Below are positions 52,042 to 59,914 of a DNA stretch of 64,000 bases, piece by piece. This DNA comes from Mycobacterium montefiorense (GTDB lineage Bacteria > Actinomycetota > Actinomycetes > Mycobacteriales > Mycobacteriaceae). Both the position numbers and the translations under genes were made by a program. Position 1 is the stretch's first letter. Each line of letters starts with the position of its first letter. The stretch is from contig NZ_BFCH01000036.1 of the NCBI RefSeq assembly GCF_003112775.1, forward strand, positions 124,001 through 188,000. Direction: 5' to 3'. A model generated the notes under the pieces. The model saw nothing but the letters and a program-made list of their open reading frames with translations, was not told the origin of the DNA and made no database searches.

Positions 52042-53421
52042 GTGGTGGTACACAGAGCCTCGCCGAGAACAGAGGTATCGGAGCCGGCCGCCCCGCGGCC
52101 GCAGCCAACCACGCCGTCAGAGGCGCAGCGGACCCGCACATCCTTCGCGGAGTCATTCGCTGGAGCCGACCCGGAGGCGGACGCGCAGCGCCGGATAGGG
52201 CTGCGTCGGATGAAATTGGTGGCATTGAGTTTCTTGATTGGTGCCACCGGCGTGTTCCTCGCCTGTCGATGGGCGCAGGCGCACGGCAGCGTGGGCGTCT
52301 GGGTCGGCTATGTCGGCGCGGCCGCCGAGGCGGGCATGGTGGGTGCCCTCGCGGACTGGTTCGCGGTGACCGCGTTGTTCAAGCACCCGCTGGGCATACC
52401 GATCCCACACACCGCGATCATCAAGCGGAAGAAGGACCAACTCGGCGAGGGTCTGGGGACCTTTGTGCGGGAGAACTTCCTGTCGCCGGCGGTGGTGGAG
52501 ACGAAGCTGCGCGACGCCCAGGTGCCCGGGCGGCTCGGCAAGTGGCTCTCGGAGCGGGCGCACGCCGAGCGGGTGGCGAGCGAGGCTGCGACGGTGCTTC
52601 GCGTGCTCGTCGAGCTGCTGCGTGACGAGGACGTCCAGCAGGTGATCGACAAGATGATCGTGCGGCGGATCGCCGAACCGCAGTGGGGGCCGCCGGTAGG
52701 GCGGGTGCTGGCGACGCTGCTCGCCGAGAACCGGCAGGAAGCCCTCATCCAGCTGCTCGCCGACCGGGCCTTTCAGTGGTCCCTGAACGCGGGCGAGATC
52801 ATCCAGCGAGTAGTCGAGCGTGACTCGCCGACCTGGTCGCCGCGGTTCGTCGACCATCTCGTCGGCGACCGCATCCACCGCGAATTGATGGACTTCACCG
52901 ACAAGGTGCGGCGCAACCCCGACCACGAGTTGCGCCGTTCGGCGACCCGCTTCCTGTTCGAGTTCGCCGATGACCTGCAACACGACCCGGACACCATCGT
53001 GCGCGCCGACGCGATCAAAGAGCAGCTGATGGCCCGCGACGAGATCGCCAACGCGGCCGCGACGGCGTGGACGACGCTGAAGCGGCTGGTGCTCGAGGGC
53101 GTCGACGATCCGTCCAGCGCGTTGCGCACCCGCATCGCGGACACCGTCGTTCGCATCGGGGAGTCACTGCGCGACGACGCCGAGCTACGTGACAAGGTCG
53201 ACGGCTGGATCGTGCGGGCCGCTCAACATCTCGTCTCGCAGTACGGCGTCGAGATCACCGCGATCATCACCGACACGATCGAACGCTGGGATGCCGAGGA
53301 GGCGAGCCGGCGAATCGAACTGCACGTGGGCCGTGACCTCCAATTCATTCGGATCAACGGCACCGTGGTCGGGTCGCTCGCGGGGCTGGCGATCTACGCG
53401 ATAGCGCAGCTGTTCTTCTAG
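52042..53421 (+). CDS. DUF445 family membrane-associated protein (Rv0473)
   Basis: 459 aa from GTG 52042 (a GTG follows directly at 52045). A Pro/Ser/Thr-rich N-terminus (1-50) precedes two hydrophobic helices (about 58-78 and 85-108, with GALADWFAVTALFKHPLG), then a long helical region to residue 430, and a final hydrophobic helix (VVGSLAGLAIYAIAQLFF). DUF445 proteins (YjiN/YheB type) are of unknown role, probably anchored at both ends to the membrane with a cytoplasmic helical body. It is divergent from madR by 133 bp. Confidence 0.82.
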   Translation: MVVHRASPRTEVSEPAAPRPQPTTPSEAQRTRTSFAESFAGADPEADAQRRIGLRRMKLVALSFLIGATGVFLACRWAQAHGSVGVWVGYVGAAAEAGMVGALADWFAVTALFKHPLGIPIPHTAIIKRKKDQLGEGLGTFVRENFLSPAVVETKLRDAQVPGRLGKWLSERAHAERVASEAATVLRVLVELLRDEDVQQVIDKMIVRRIAEPQWGPPVGRVLATLLAENRQEALIQLLADRAFQWSLNAGEIIQRVVERDSPTWSPRFVDHLVGDRIHRELMDFTDKVRRNPDHELRRSATRFLFEFADDLQHDPDTIVRADAIKEQLMARDEIANAAATAWTTLKRLVLEGVDDPSSALRTRIADTVVRIGESLRDDAELRDKVDGWIVRAAQHLVSQYGVEITAIITDTIERWDAEEASRRIELHVGRDLQFIRINGTVVGSLAGLAIYAIAQLFF

Positions 53422-53435
53422 GGGTGCTAACTACT

Positions 53436-53451
53436 GCTTGCAAATGCAAGC
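53436..53451. promoter_or_regulatory. perfect palindrome before the XRE regulator
   Basis: GCTTGCA-AA-TGCAAGC is a perfect 7-bp inverted repeat with a 2-nt centre, 57 bp before the XRE gene start and just after the DUF445 stop. Its place suits autoregulation by the following regulator. Confidence 0.65.
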
Positions 53452-53508
53452 ACATGTCCGTACGCTCTGTTCCTGTCAAGGTTGGCCATCGGACCCAAGG
53501 AGCACGCA

Positions 53509-53916
53509 ATGTCACCGGAGGAGACGCTCTCCGCCAAGGTGTCTACCGCGGCGTCCGATATCGGCAGCTTCATCAGAAGTCAGCGCGAGCTCGCTCAGGT
53601 CTCGGTGCGACAACTCGCCGAACTGGCCGGTGTCAGCAATCCCTATCTGAGCCAGGTCGAGCGCGGCCTGCGTAAACCCTCCGCCGACGTCCTCAGTCAA
53701 ATCGCGAAGGCGCTGCGGGTCTCCGCCGAAGTCCTCTATGTGCGCGCCGGAATCCTTGAGCCGAGCGACAAGAGCCAGGTGCGTGACGCGATCATCACCG
53801 ACACGGCGATCACCGAGCGTCAGAAGCAGATTTTGCTCGAGATCTATGCCTCATTTGCCCAGCAAAACGAATCGATCCATGAGGAGTGTCCGCCCGAATC
53901 CGATAGCCACGAGTGA
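53509..53916 (+). CDS. XRE family transcriptional regulator (Rv0474)
   Basis: 135 aa. Cro/C1-type helix-turn-helix in residues 20-75: FIRSQRELAQVSVRQLAEL, then AGVSNPYLSQVERGLRKP and DVLSQIAKALRVSAEVLY. The C-terminal tail has TERQKQILLEIYASF, typical of actinobacterial HTH_31-like small regulators. ATG at 53509 has AAGGAG six bases upstream and is preferred over a TTG at 53482. Rv0474 of M. tuberculosis has been described as copper-responsive. It is followed by a 313-bp gap and hbhA, so it may or may not regulate that gene. Confidence 0.87.
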   Translation: MSPEETLSAKVSTAASDIGSFIRSQRELAQVSVRQLAELAGVSNPYLSQVERGLRKPSADVLSQIAKALRVSAEVLYVRAGILEPSDKSQVRDAIITDTAITERQKQILLEIYASFAQQNESIHEECPPESDSHE

Positions 53917-54229
53917 AGTAGCCCGGCCCGGCCCGCTCAGCTGCGAAATCGCCTGAGTTTGAGTTGGTGACGTATATCCCAAGGGCCGCCGGGTTACCCA
54001 GAAGGGAAGGATCCCTTGATCCTCATTGGTTTCAAGGCGCGGTGCGGCGCCGAAACCCACTCGATCGTCAACCTGACCCGACCAACCAGGAGGTTTCCCG
54101 GCAAGCCGCGTGCAATGTCAATCCGCGGGTCTTGACTACTCCTCGCACGAGGAGCCGACGCTTGCCTCGACTTCCAAACCAGACGCTTCACAACCCTGAG
54201 AACGACAACCAATCATGAAAGGAAAAACC
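53917..54229 (+). promoter_or_regulatory. 313-bp leader of hbhA with two inverted repeats
   Basis: No gene is seen here. It holds AGGATC-CCTT-GATCCT (54008-54023) and the perfect palindrome at 54139-54154, then a run of CAACC and ATGAAAGGAAAAACC before hbhA. AAAGGA at 54218-54223 is the ribosome site. A TTGACT at 54132-54137 could be a -35, but no -10 is found at normal spacing. Confidence 0.6.
54139..54154. promoter_or_regulatory. perfect palindrome in the hbhA leader
   Basis: CTCCTCG-CA-CGAGGAG, a 7-bp inverted repeat with a 2-nt centre, 76 bp before hbhA. It shares the 7-2-7 layout of the site at 53436-53451 but not its sequence, so a different protein, or an RNA hairpin, is likely. Confidence 0.45.
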
Positions 54230-54838
54230 ATGGCTGAAAACACGAACATCGAAGAGCTTCGGGCGCCGCTGCTGGCGGCCCTGGGTGCCGCAGACCTGGC
54301 CCTGGCCACGGTGAACGAGCTGCTCGGCAGCCTGCGTGACCGGGCCGAAGACACCCGCACCGACACCCGCAGCCGGGTCGAGGAGAGCCGCGCTCGCATC
54401 GCCAAGCTGCAGGAGGACCTGCCCGAGCAGTTCACCGAGCTGCGCGAGCGCTTCACTCCCGACGAGCTGCGCAAGGCTGCCGAGGGCTACCTCGACGCCG
54501 CGACCAACCGCTACAACGAGCTGGTCGAGCGGGGCGAGGCCGCGCTGCAGCGCCTGCGGAGCCAGCGGCCCTTCGAGGAGACCACGGCTCGCGCCGAGGG
54601 CTACGTCGACCAGGCCGTCGAACTGACCCAGGAAGCCCTGGGCACCGTCGCCACGCAGACTCGCGCGGTCGGTGAGCGTGCGGCCAAGCTGGTCGGCATC
54701 GAGCTGCCCAAGAAGGCTGAGTCGGCCGGCAAGGCAGTGGCGAAGAAGGCTCCGGCCAAGAAGGCTCCCGCCAAGAAGGCCCCGGCCAAGAAGGCTCCCG
54801 CCAAGAAGACCGCGGCCAAGAAGGTCACCCAGAAGTAG
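54230..54838 (+). CDS. hbhA: heparin-binding haemagglutinin HbhA
   Basis: 202 aa. Surface adhesin that binds heparan sulfate on epithelial cells. The N-terminus has a short hydrophobic helix (PLLAALGAADLALATVNELL), then a long coiled coil (about 40-160) of heptads rich in Glu and Arg, and a Lys/Ala/Pro tail from 172 with repeated AKKAPA units that carries the methylated lysines and binds heparin. No signal peptide is present, as known for HbhA. ATG at 54230 follows AAAGGA; an in-frame ATG at 54215 would add MKGKT. It leads a series of small genes to deoC. Confidence 0.96.
   Translation: MAENTNIEELRAPLLAALGAADLALATVNELLGSLRDRAEDTRTDTRSRVEESRARIAKLQEDLPEQFTELRERFTPDELRKAAEGYLDAATNRYNELVERGEAALQRLRSQRPFEETTARAEGYVDQAVELTQEALGTVATQTRAVGERAAKLVGIELPKKAESAGKAVAKKAPAKKAPAKKAPAKKAPAKKTAAKKVTQK
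54743..54832 (+). repeat. six 15-bp repeats coding the HbhA lysine tail
   Basis: Units of AAGAAGGCTCCSGCC type begin at 54743, 54758, 54773, 54788, 54803 and 54818; the first four are near-identical, the last two diverge. Such tracts vary in copy number between strains by slippage and set the number of heparin-binding lysines. Confidence 0.85.
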
Positions 54839-54881
54839 TTCGGATTCGACGTTTCCGACGGTGCCCGCATACCCTTAAGTC

Positions 54882-55169
54882 GTGAGTCACCTCGTGGGTA
54901 CCGTCATGTTGGTCTTGCAGATCGGCGTCCTGGTGATGTCGGTGTACGCGTTCGTGCATGCTGCGATGCAGCGCCCCGACGCCTACACCGCCGCCGAAAA
55001 GCTGACCAAGCCGGTGTGGCTGGTGATCCTGGGCCTGGCTGTTGCGCTGACTTCCATCCTGAGCTTCGTTTTCGGCGTGCTGGGAATGGCGATCGCGGCC
55101 TGCGCGGCCGGTGTGTATCTGGTGGACGTGCGGCCCAAACTTCTCGAAATTCAGGGTAAGTCGCGCTGA
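54882..55169 (+). CDS. DUF2516 small membrane protein (Rv0476 type)
   Basis: 95 aa. Three hydrophobic helices (residues 8-28, 44-62 and 66-84) with FVHAAMQRPDAYTAAEKLTK between the first and second. The family DUF2516 is actinobacterial and of unknown role. GTG 54882. It lies 43 bp after hbhA, which may place it in the hbhA transcript. The next gene begins 4 bp after its stop. Confidence 0.8.
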   Translation: MSHLVGTVMLVLQIGVLVMSVYAFVHAAMQRPDAYTAAEKLTKPVWLVILGLAVALTSILSFVFGVLGMAIAACAAGVYLVDVRPKLLEIQGKSR

Positions 55170-55173
55170 CGCG

Positions 55174-55611
55174 ATGAAGGCCCTGCTGGCCGCGCCTGCG
55201 GCGGCGGTTCTCGCGCTGCTGGGCCTGCTCCCGGAGACGGCCTCCGCCGATCCCGGCACCGAGACGCCGAATCCGGTGTACTCCCCGCCTTTTGTCGATC
55301 ACACCGCATGGGCGCAGTGGGCACGGCTGACCAGCCTGCGGGTCTTCCCCACACCATCCGGGCGGCTGGCGTCCCGGCAACCCGGCACGACAGATGCGGC
55401 CGACGAAGCCTGGTCCGAGGTGCTGGCGATGGCGCCGGACGCGGACACCCCCGGCATACGGGCGCAATTCATCTGCCATTGGCAATTCGCCGAAACGGCG
55501 CAACCCGGCAAGACCAGCTGGAATCTCGAGCCGTGGCGGCCCGTCGTCGATGACACCGAGATGTTCGCGTCCGGGTGCAATCCCGGCGGTCCGGAAGAAT
55601 CGTTCTCGTGA
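55174..55611 (+). CDS. secreted protein of DUF2599 type (Rv0477)
   Basis: 145 aa. A Sec signal peptide (about 1-25, ending TASA/DPG) and a mature domain with a conserved-looking WNLEPWRPVV stretch near the C-terminus, as in DUF2599. Two cysteines (in FICHWQF and ASGCNPG) could form a disulfide. No activity known. ATG at 55174 is 4 bp after the previous stop, and its stop overlaps deoC by 4 nt (GTGA). Together with the upstream DUF2516 gene it forms a tight group. Confidence 0.75.
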   Translation: MKALLAAPAAAVLALLGLLPETASADPGTETPNPVYSPPFVDHTAWAQWARLTSLRVFPTPSGRLASRQPGTTDAADEAWSEVLAMAPDADTPGIRAQFICHWQFAETAQPGKTSWNLEPWRPVVDDTEMFASGCNPGGPEESFS

Positions 55612-56276
55612 CGCTGAATCGTGAGCAGCTGGCCGCACTCGTCGACCACACGCTGCTCAAACCCGAGGCCACCGAGGCCGATGTCGTCGCACTGATGGCC
55701 GAAGCCGCCGACTTGGGTGTCTACGCGGTCTGCGTCTCTGCGTCGATGGTGGAGGTCGCCGTCGCGGCCGGGGGCGTGCGGGTTGCGACGGTGGCGGGTT
55801 TCCCGTCGGGCAAGCACGCGTCGGCGGTCAAGGCGCAAGAGGCGGCTGGCGCGGTGGCATCCGGTGCAAGCGAAGTCGACATGGTCATCGACGTCGGCGC
55901 CGCATTGGCTTCAGAGCTGGACGCGGTGCGCTCCGACATCGCGGCGGTGCGGGCCGTGGTCCCGGGGGCCGTGCTCAAGGTGATCGTGGAATCGGCTGTG
56001 CTGTTGGGGGATTCGGACGGTCGCACGCTGACCGAGGTGTGCCGCGCCGCCGAGGATGCCGGCGCGGACTTCGTCAAAACCTCGACCGGGTTTCACCCCG
56101 CGGGCGGGGCATCGGTGCGCGCGGTCGCGCTGATGGCCGAGACCGTCGGCGGCCGCCTCGGGGTCAAAGCCAGCGGCGGAATCCGCACCGCGGCCGACGC
56201 GATCGCGATGGTGGACGCCGGCGCGACCAGGCTTGGCCTATCGGGCACCCGGGCGGTTCTTGACGGACTCGGCTAA
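55608..56276 (+). CDS. deoC: deoxyribose-phosphate aldolase
   Basis: 222 aa TIM barrel. It splits 2-deoxyribose-5-phosphate into glyceraldehyde-3-phosphate and acetaldehyde. The Schiff-base lysine is in FVKTSTGFH (near 152) and the second lysine in GVKASGGI (near 182), both as expected. The N-terminal IDHTLLKPEAT pattern reads LVDHTLLKPEAT here. GTG start at 55608 overlaps the preceding stop (GTGA). The acetaldehyde released could be used by the aldehyde dehydrogenase elsewhere in the window, an inference. Confidence 0.94.
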   Translation: MTLNREQLAALVDHTLLKPEATEADVVALMAEAADLGVYAVCVSASMVEVAVAAGGVRVATVAGFPSGKHASAVKAQEAAGAVASGASEVDMVIDVGAALASELDAVRSDIAAVRAVVPGAVLKVIVESAVLLGDSDGRTLTEVCRAAEDAGADFVKTSTGFHPAGGASVRAVALMAETVGGRLGVKASGGIRTAADAIAMVDAGATRLGLSGTRAVLDGLG

Positions 56277-56284
56277 CCCGGCGC

Positions 56285-57289
56285 CTAGATGTTGGCGAAG
56301 CAGGGGTTGGTGCTGCCGGTGGGAATGGTGGCGTTCTGGGTCGAGAAGTGGCTTGTCACGCCGGTAGACGTCACCTGCACGCGGTCCGCGTGGATACCCA
56401 ACGGGTAATTGCCGGTCAGGTTTGCGGTGTAGGCGTCCAGCGTCGATTGCACGCTCTCTCTCGGCATGGTGAAGCCGAGCGCGTTGAAGCTCTGGATCTG
56501 CAGCTTGATCCCGTTGCCGGACACCACTGGCTTGGTGGTGATGTCGTCGAGCAATCCCTTCAGCTCGATGGTGCCGTCCGCGGGATGGGTGATCACGCTG
56601 TTGGTGACGAAGGGGCCCAGCACCGGTATCGCGTTTTGCACCGATCCCTTGATGCCGTCACTCGTCCAGGTGATGGTCGCGTCGAGCGACCCGATGGTGC
56701 CCTTCGACGACTCGGTCCTGTTCAGCTTGACGTCTTTGATGTTGATATCGATCTTCATGCCCTTGGCATCGCGGATCTGATTGCCCGCTGTCGACGCCGA
56801 GATGTTGGTGAAGTGCTGCGTCGCGAGCTGCCACAGCAACAGCGGTGCCACCCCGAACGACGCGGTGGCCTGATCCTTGACCTCGCAGGCCACCGCCTCG
56901 GCGACCTTGGTGTCGGCCACGCGCCGGGCGTACAGCTCGCCGCCGATCAATCCCGCGACGACCAGCGAAACCACGATGATGCCGATCAAAAGCAGCGACA
57001 GCGGGTCGCGTAGTCGTTTCTTCTTCGCCGGTGCCGGCTGTTCGCCGATCGGGGCAATGCGCTCGGTCGGGGCTGCCGGCGGAGCGGGCGGCGGTGTGTA
57101 GTCGGCCTGCTGGGTGTCCGCGCCCGCCGGGTATTGCGCCGCGGTTGCGGTGTTCGGCAGCGAGCCCGCATCGTCGGCGCCCAACCCCTCGGTAGGGCCT
57201 TCGGTGAAGATTGGCCCGAAGGGTCCGTGATCCCCGGGAGGAGCCTGCGACGACGGGCCCTCGTTCGGTGGTCCTTGCGGGTTCGTCAC
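56285..57289 (-). CDS. DUF2993/LmeA-like membrane-anchored protein (Rv0479c)
   Basis: 334 aa. A Pro/Gly-rich cytoplasmic tail (1-90) ends in KKKRLRDP, followed by one membrane helix (95-118) and an extracytoplasmic DUF2993 domain (about 120-334). DUF2993 includes LmeA, a phosphatidic-acid-binding protein needed for lipomannan elongation, so binding of a lipid at the cell surface is likely but unproven. GTG at 57289 overlaps the nitrilase stop by 4 nt (GTGA). It ends 9 bp from convergent deoC. Confidence 0.85.
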   Translation of the reverse strand: MTNPQGPPNEGPSSQAPPGDHGPFGPIFTEGPTEGLGADDAGSLPNTATAAQYPAGADTQQADYTPPPAPPAAPTERIAPIGEQPAPAKKKRLRDPLSLLLIGIIVVSLVVAGLIGGELYARRVADTKVAEAVACEVKDQATASFGVAPLLLWQLATQHFTNISASTAGNQIRDAKGMKIDINIKDVKLNRTESSKGTIGSLDATITWTSDGIKGSVQNAIPVLGPFVTNSVITHPADGTIELKGLLDDITTKPVVSGNGIKLQIQSFNALGFTMPRESVQSTLDAYTANLTGNYPLGIHADRVQVTSTGVTSHFSTQNATIPTGSTNPCFANI

Positions 57290-58128
57290 CCGACCGATTC
57301 TGCCCTATCTCTACGAGCAAAGTCGGACTGGTTGCGCAGCACTGCGATGCTGTCCCGGGCCTTCGCGACGTTGTCGATCTCGATGTCGGCAACCACCAGC
57401 TGCGGGTTCGAGCCGGCCGAGGCGACCACCTCACCCAGCGGTGAGGCCACCAGGCTGCCACCGACCCCCATCGGCGCACCGGAGGCAGATCCCGAGCTGG
57501 CCAGGGTGGCACCGGGATCGGCCTGACCGGCCGCGGCAACGTAGCTCATCGAGTCGAGCGCGCGGGCGCGGGCCAGCAACGTCCACTGCTCGAGCTTTCC
57601 GGGACCCGAACCCCAGGACGCGCAGACGGCGATGAGCTGGGCCCCGCGCCGGGCCAGCTCGGTGTAGAGCTCCGGAAAACGGATGTCGTAGCAAACACTC
57701 AGGCCCACTGAGACCCCGTCGACCGTGATCACCACCGGTTCCCGGCCGGGCGCCACGGTACGTGACTCGGTGAAGCCGAACGCGTCGTAGAGATGGATTT
57801 TGTCGTAATGGGTGTCCGGCTGGTTGGGAGTGCCCGGACCCGCCGCGATCAGCGTGTTCGTCACTCGCCCGTCGCCGGATGGGGTGAACATCCCGGCGAT
57901 CACCGTCACGCCGGAGTCGGTCGCGATCCGCCGGACACCGTCGGCCCACGGGCCGTCGACGGGCTCGGCGATCGGTCCTAGCGGCACGCCGAATCGGCAC
58001 ATGGTCGCTTCGGGGAACACCACCAGGCTGGCACCGGCGTCGGCGGCTTGGGCGGTGTAGCCGCGCACCTGCTGCAGGTTCGCCGCCGGATCGCTGCCAC
58101 TGAGCATTTGCGCCAACGCAATTCGCAT
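57286..58128 (-). CDS. nitrilase superfamily amidohydrolase (Rv0480c)
   Basis: 280 aa. The catalytic triad is visible: Glu in VVFPEATM (near 40), Lys in HYDKIHLYD (near 110) and Cys in SVCYDIRFPEL (near 146). The layout is that of the Nit2/omega-amidase or carbamoylputrescine hydrolase-like branch, probably acting on small amides such as deaminated glutathione or alpha-ketoglutaramate. ATG 58128. Translationally coupled with the DUF2993 gene downstream. It is 80 bp after the DUF2505 gene on the same strand. Confidence 0.88.
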   Translation of the reverse strand: MRIALAQMLSGSDPAANLQQVRGYTAQAADAGASLVVFPEATMCRFGVPLGPIAEPVDGPWADGVRRIATDSGVTVIAGMFTPSGDGRVTNTLIAAGPGTPNQPDTHYDKIHLYDAFGFTESRTVAPGREPVVITVDGVSVGLSVCYDIRFPELYTELARRGAQLIAVCASWGSGPGKLEQWTLLARARALDSMSYVAAAGQADPGATLASSGSASGAPMGVGGSLVASPLGEVVASAGSNPQLVVADIEIDNVAKARDSIAVLRNQSDFARRDRAESVG

Positions 58129-58156
58129 GGCCGCCAGCTTAGGCTCGGTGACGATG

Positions 58157-58175
58157 CGCTCCGATTTGCGGAGCG
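58157..58175 (-). terminator. stem-loop between DUF2505 and nitrilase genes
   Basis: CGCTCCG and CGGAGCG form a perfect 7-bp stem with a 5-nt loop, 29 bp above the nitrilase start. There is no T run. It could end DUF2505 transcription or lie in the nitrilase promoter. Confidence 0.35.
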
Positions 58176-58208
58176 TTGAGGAGGCGGCCAGTTCAGCTTA
58201 GGAGCGAA

Positions 58209-58730
58209 TCACGCGTTGTTGGTGATCCATTCCGTGGTGAAGCGGTGTTCTCTACTCACCAGATCGGCCAGATGAATGCCGATGATCTTCTCCACCTTGC
58301 CGCCGATGAGGGGGATCCGCACGTGGATGGTGATTCGGAACGTCAGACGCGCGCCGCCGCGAGCTATCGGCGACAGCTCTGCGGTGCCCGAGACGTTCAC
58401 CGGGGTGTCCACGATCGAGCCTTTGATGGACGCCACCGCGATGCCGTCGGTGACTGGTCCCCAGGTCTCTTCGCGTTTGAAAGAGAGATCGCCACGGTGC
58501 AGCTGGGTGACCATGGCCGGCAGGTTGTGACTGCGCACTTCCTGCAGCGTCACCACTTCGATGGTGCCGTCGTCCCCGGATTCACCACCGACCAGGATCG
58601 ATTCCAGCCTCGCGCGGTCGACCGGAATGTCGGCCAGCCTGGCCCGCCAGTAGTCCGCCTCACCGAAGGCCCGATGAAGCTTTTCGACACTGTCCGCGTA
58701 ATCCGCGGCCAAGTCGAATGAGCGGGGCAT
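58209..58730 (-). CDS. DUF2505 protein (Rv0481c), SRPBCC-like fold
   Basis: 173 aa. DUF2505 of the START/SRPBCC superfamily: the N-terminus MPRSFDLAADYADSVEKLHRA and the C-terminal helix GGKVEKIIGIHLADLVSREHRFTTEW (given as GGKVEKIIGIHLADLV, then SREHRFTTEW) are typical. It probably binds a hydrophobic ligand in a beta-barrel cavity. Unknown role. ATG 58730, divergent from murB across 26 bp, so both may use one promoter region. Confidence 0.82.
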   Translation of the reverse strand: MPRSFDLAADYADSVEKLHRAFGEADYWRARLADIPVDRARLESILVGGESGDDGTIEVVTLQEVRSHNLPAMVTQLHRGDLSFKREETWGPVTDGIAVASIKGSIVDTPVNVSGTAELSPIARGGARLTFRITIHVRIPLIGGKVEKIIGIHLADLVSREHRFTTEWITNNA

Positions 58731-58756
58731 AGCTGGTCAGGCTACCGTTACGGCCC

Positions 58757-59833
58757 GTGACCGGATCGCTGTACGCGGGTGCGCGCGTCGCCGAGGCGGC
58801 GCCGTTGGCTCCGCTGACCACTTTGCGGGTGGGACCGGCCGCGAGACGCCTGATTACCTGCACCAGCAGCGAACAAATCGTCGCCGTGCTGGCGGAGCTG
58901 GACCGGGCAAGCCGCGGACCGGTTCTGGTGTTCGCCGGTGGCTCCAACCTGGTGATCGCCGACGACCTGACCGACCTGACCGCGGTGCAGTTGGCCACTC
59001 GCGGGATCACCGTCGACGGCAACGTGGTGCGCGCCGAGGCCGGCGCCGTCTGGGACGACGTGGTGCTCGCGTCCATCGAGCACGGGCTGGGCGGGCTGGA
59101 ATGCCTGTCCGGCATCCCGGGATCGGCCGGTGCCACCCCGGTGCAGAACGTCGGGGCTTACGGCGCAGAGGTATCCGACACCATCAGCCGCGTCCGCGTG
59201 CTGGATCGCGGCAGCGGCGCGGTGCGCTGGATACCGGGCGGTGAGCTGGGCTTCGGCTACCGCACCAGCATGTTCAAGCGAGCCGGCGGTCAGCGGGTCC
59301 CAGCGGTCGTACTGGAAGTGGAGTTCGCGCTGGACGACTCGGGCCGCAGCGCGCCATTGCGCTACGGCGAACTCGCGACGGCGCTGAACGCGACCAGCGG
59401 TGAGCGTGCCGAACCGGCGGCGGTTCGCGAGGCTGTGCTGGCCCTGCGGGCGCGCAAGGGCATGGTGCTCGACGCGGCCGACCACGACACCTGGAGCGTG
59501 GGTTCGTTCTTCACCAACCCGGTTGTCGCGCCGGGCGTTTATGAATCACTGGCGGCCCGGACCGACGGGCCGGTGCCGAACTATCCAGCACCCGACGGCG
59601 TCAAGTTGGCCGCCGGCTGGCTGGTGGAGCACGCGGGGTTCGGTAAGGGTTATCCGGAGGATCTGTCCGCCCCGTGCCGGTTGTCCACCAAGCACGCGCT
59701 TGCTCTGAGCAATCGCGGCAACGCATCCACCGCGGATGTGATGGCGCTCGCTCGAGCCGTCCGCGACGGGGTTCGCGCCGTGTTTGCCATCACACTGGAA
59801 CCCGAACCTGTCCTGGTGGGCTGTGGCCTGTAG
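58757..59833 (+). CDS. murB: UDP-N-acetylenolpyruvoylglucosamine reductase MurB
   Basis: 358 aa. Second step of peptidoglycan precursor synthesis: reduces UDP-GlcNAc-enolpyruvate with NADPH. FAD-site FAGGSNLVIAD near 58-68 and the SGIPGSAGATPVQNVGAYG stretch near 118. Catalytic residues are Tyr in GYRTSMFK, Ser in GSFFTNPVV and Glu in EPEPVLVG. The Tyr-containing loop shows a type I MurB. GTG start at 58757. It is followed 81 bp later by lprQ, another cell-wall gene. Confidence 0.96.
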   Translation: MTGSLYAGARVAEAAPLAPLTTLRVGPAARRLITCTSSEQIVAVLAELDRASRGPVLVFAGGSNLVIADDLTDLTAVQLATRGITVDGNVVRAEAGAVWDDVVLASIEHGLGGLECLSGIPGSAGATPVQNVGAYGAEVSDTISRVRVLDRGSGAVRWIPGGELGFGYRTSMFKRAGGQRVPAVVLEVEFALDDSGRSAPLRYGELATALNATSGERAEPAAVREAVLALRARKGMVLDAADHDTWSVGSFFTNPVVAPGVYESLAARTDGPVPNYPAPDGVKLAAGWLVEHAGFGKGYPEDLSAPCRLSTKHALALSNRGNASTADVMALARAVRDGVRAVFAITLEPEPVLVGCGL

Positions 59834-59914
59834 CTGTGAATTTGGTCTAGCTGTACGCTTACCCGACTGATTGTGGCGCCGACGGTGCCGGTCCTGCCGG
59901 TATCTTTTATTGTC

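Noticed and set aside
54143..54229. Ribosomal or riboswitch leader of hbhA
   Set aside because: Only a simple palindrome and a weak hairpin are present; no conserved aptamer core was recognised.
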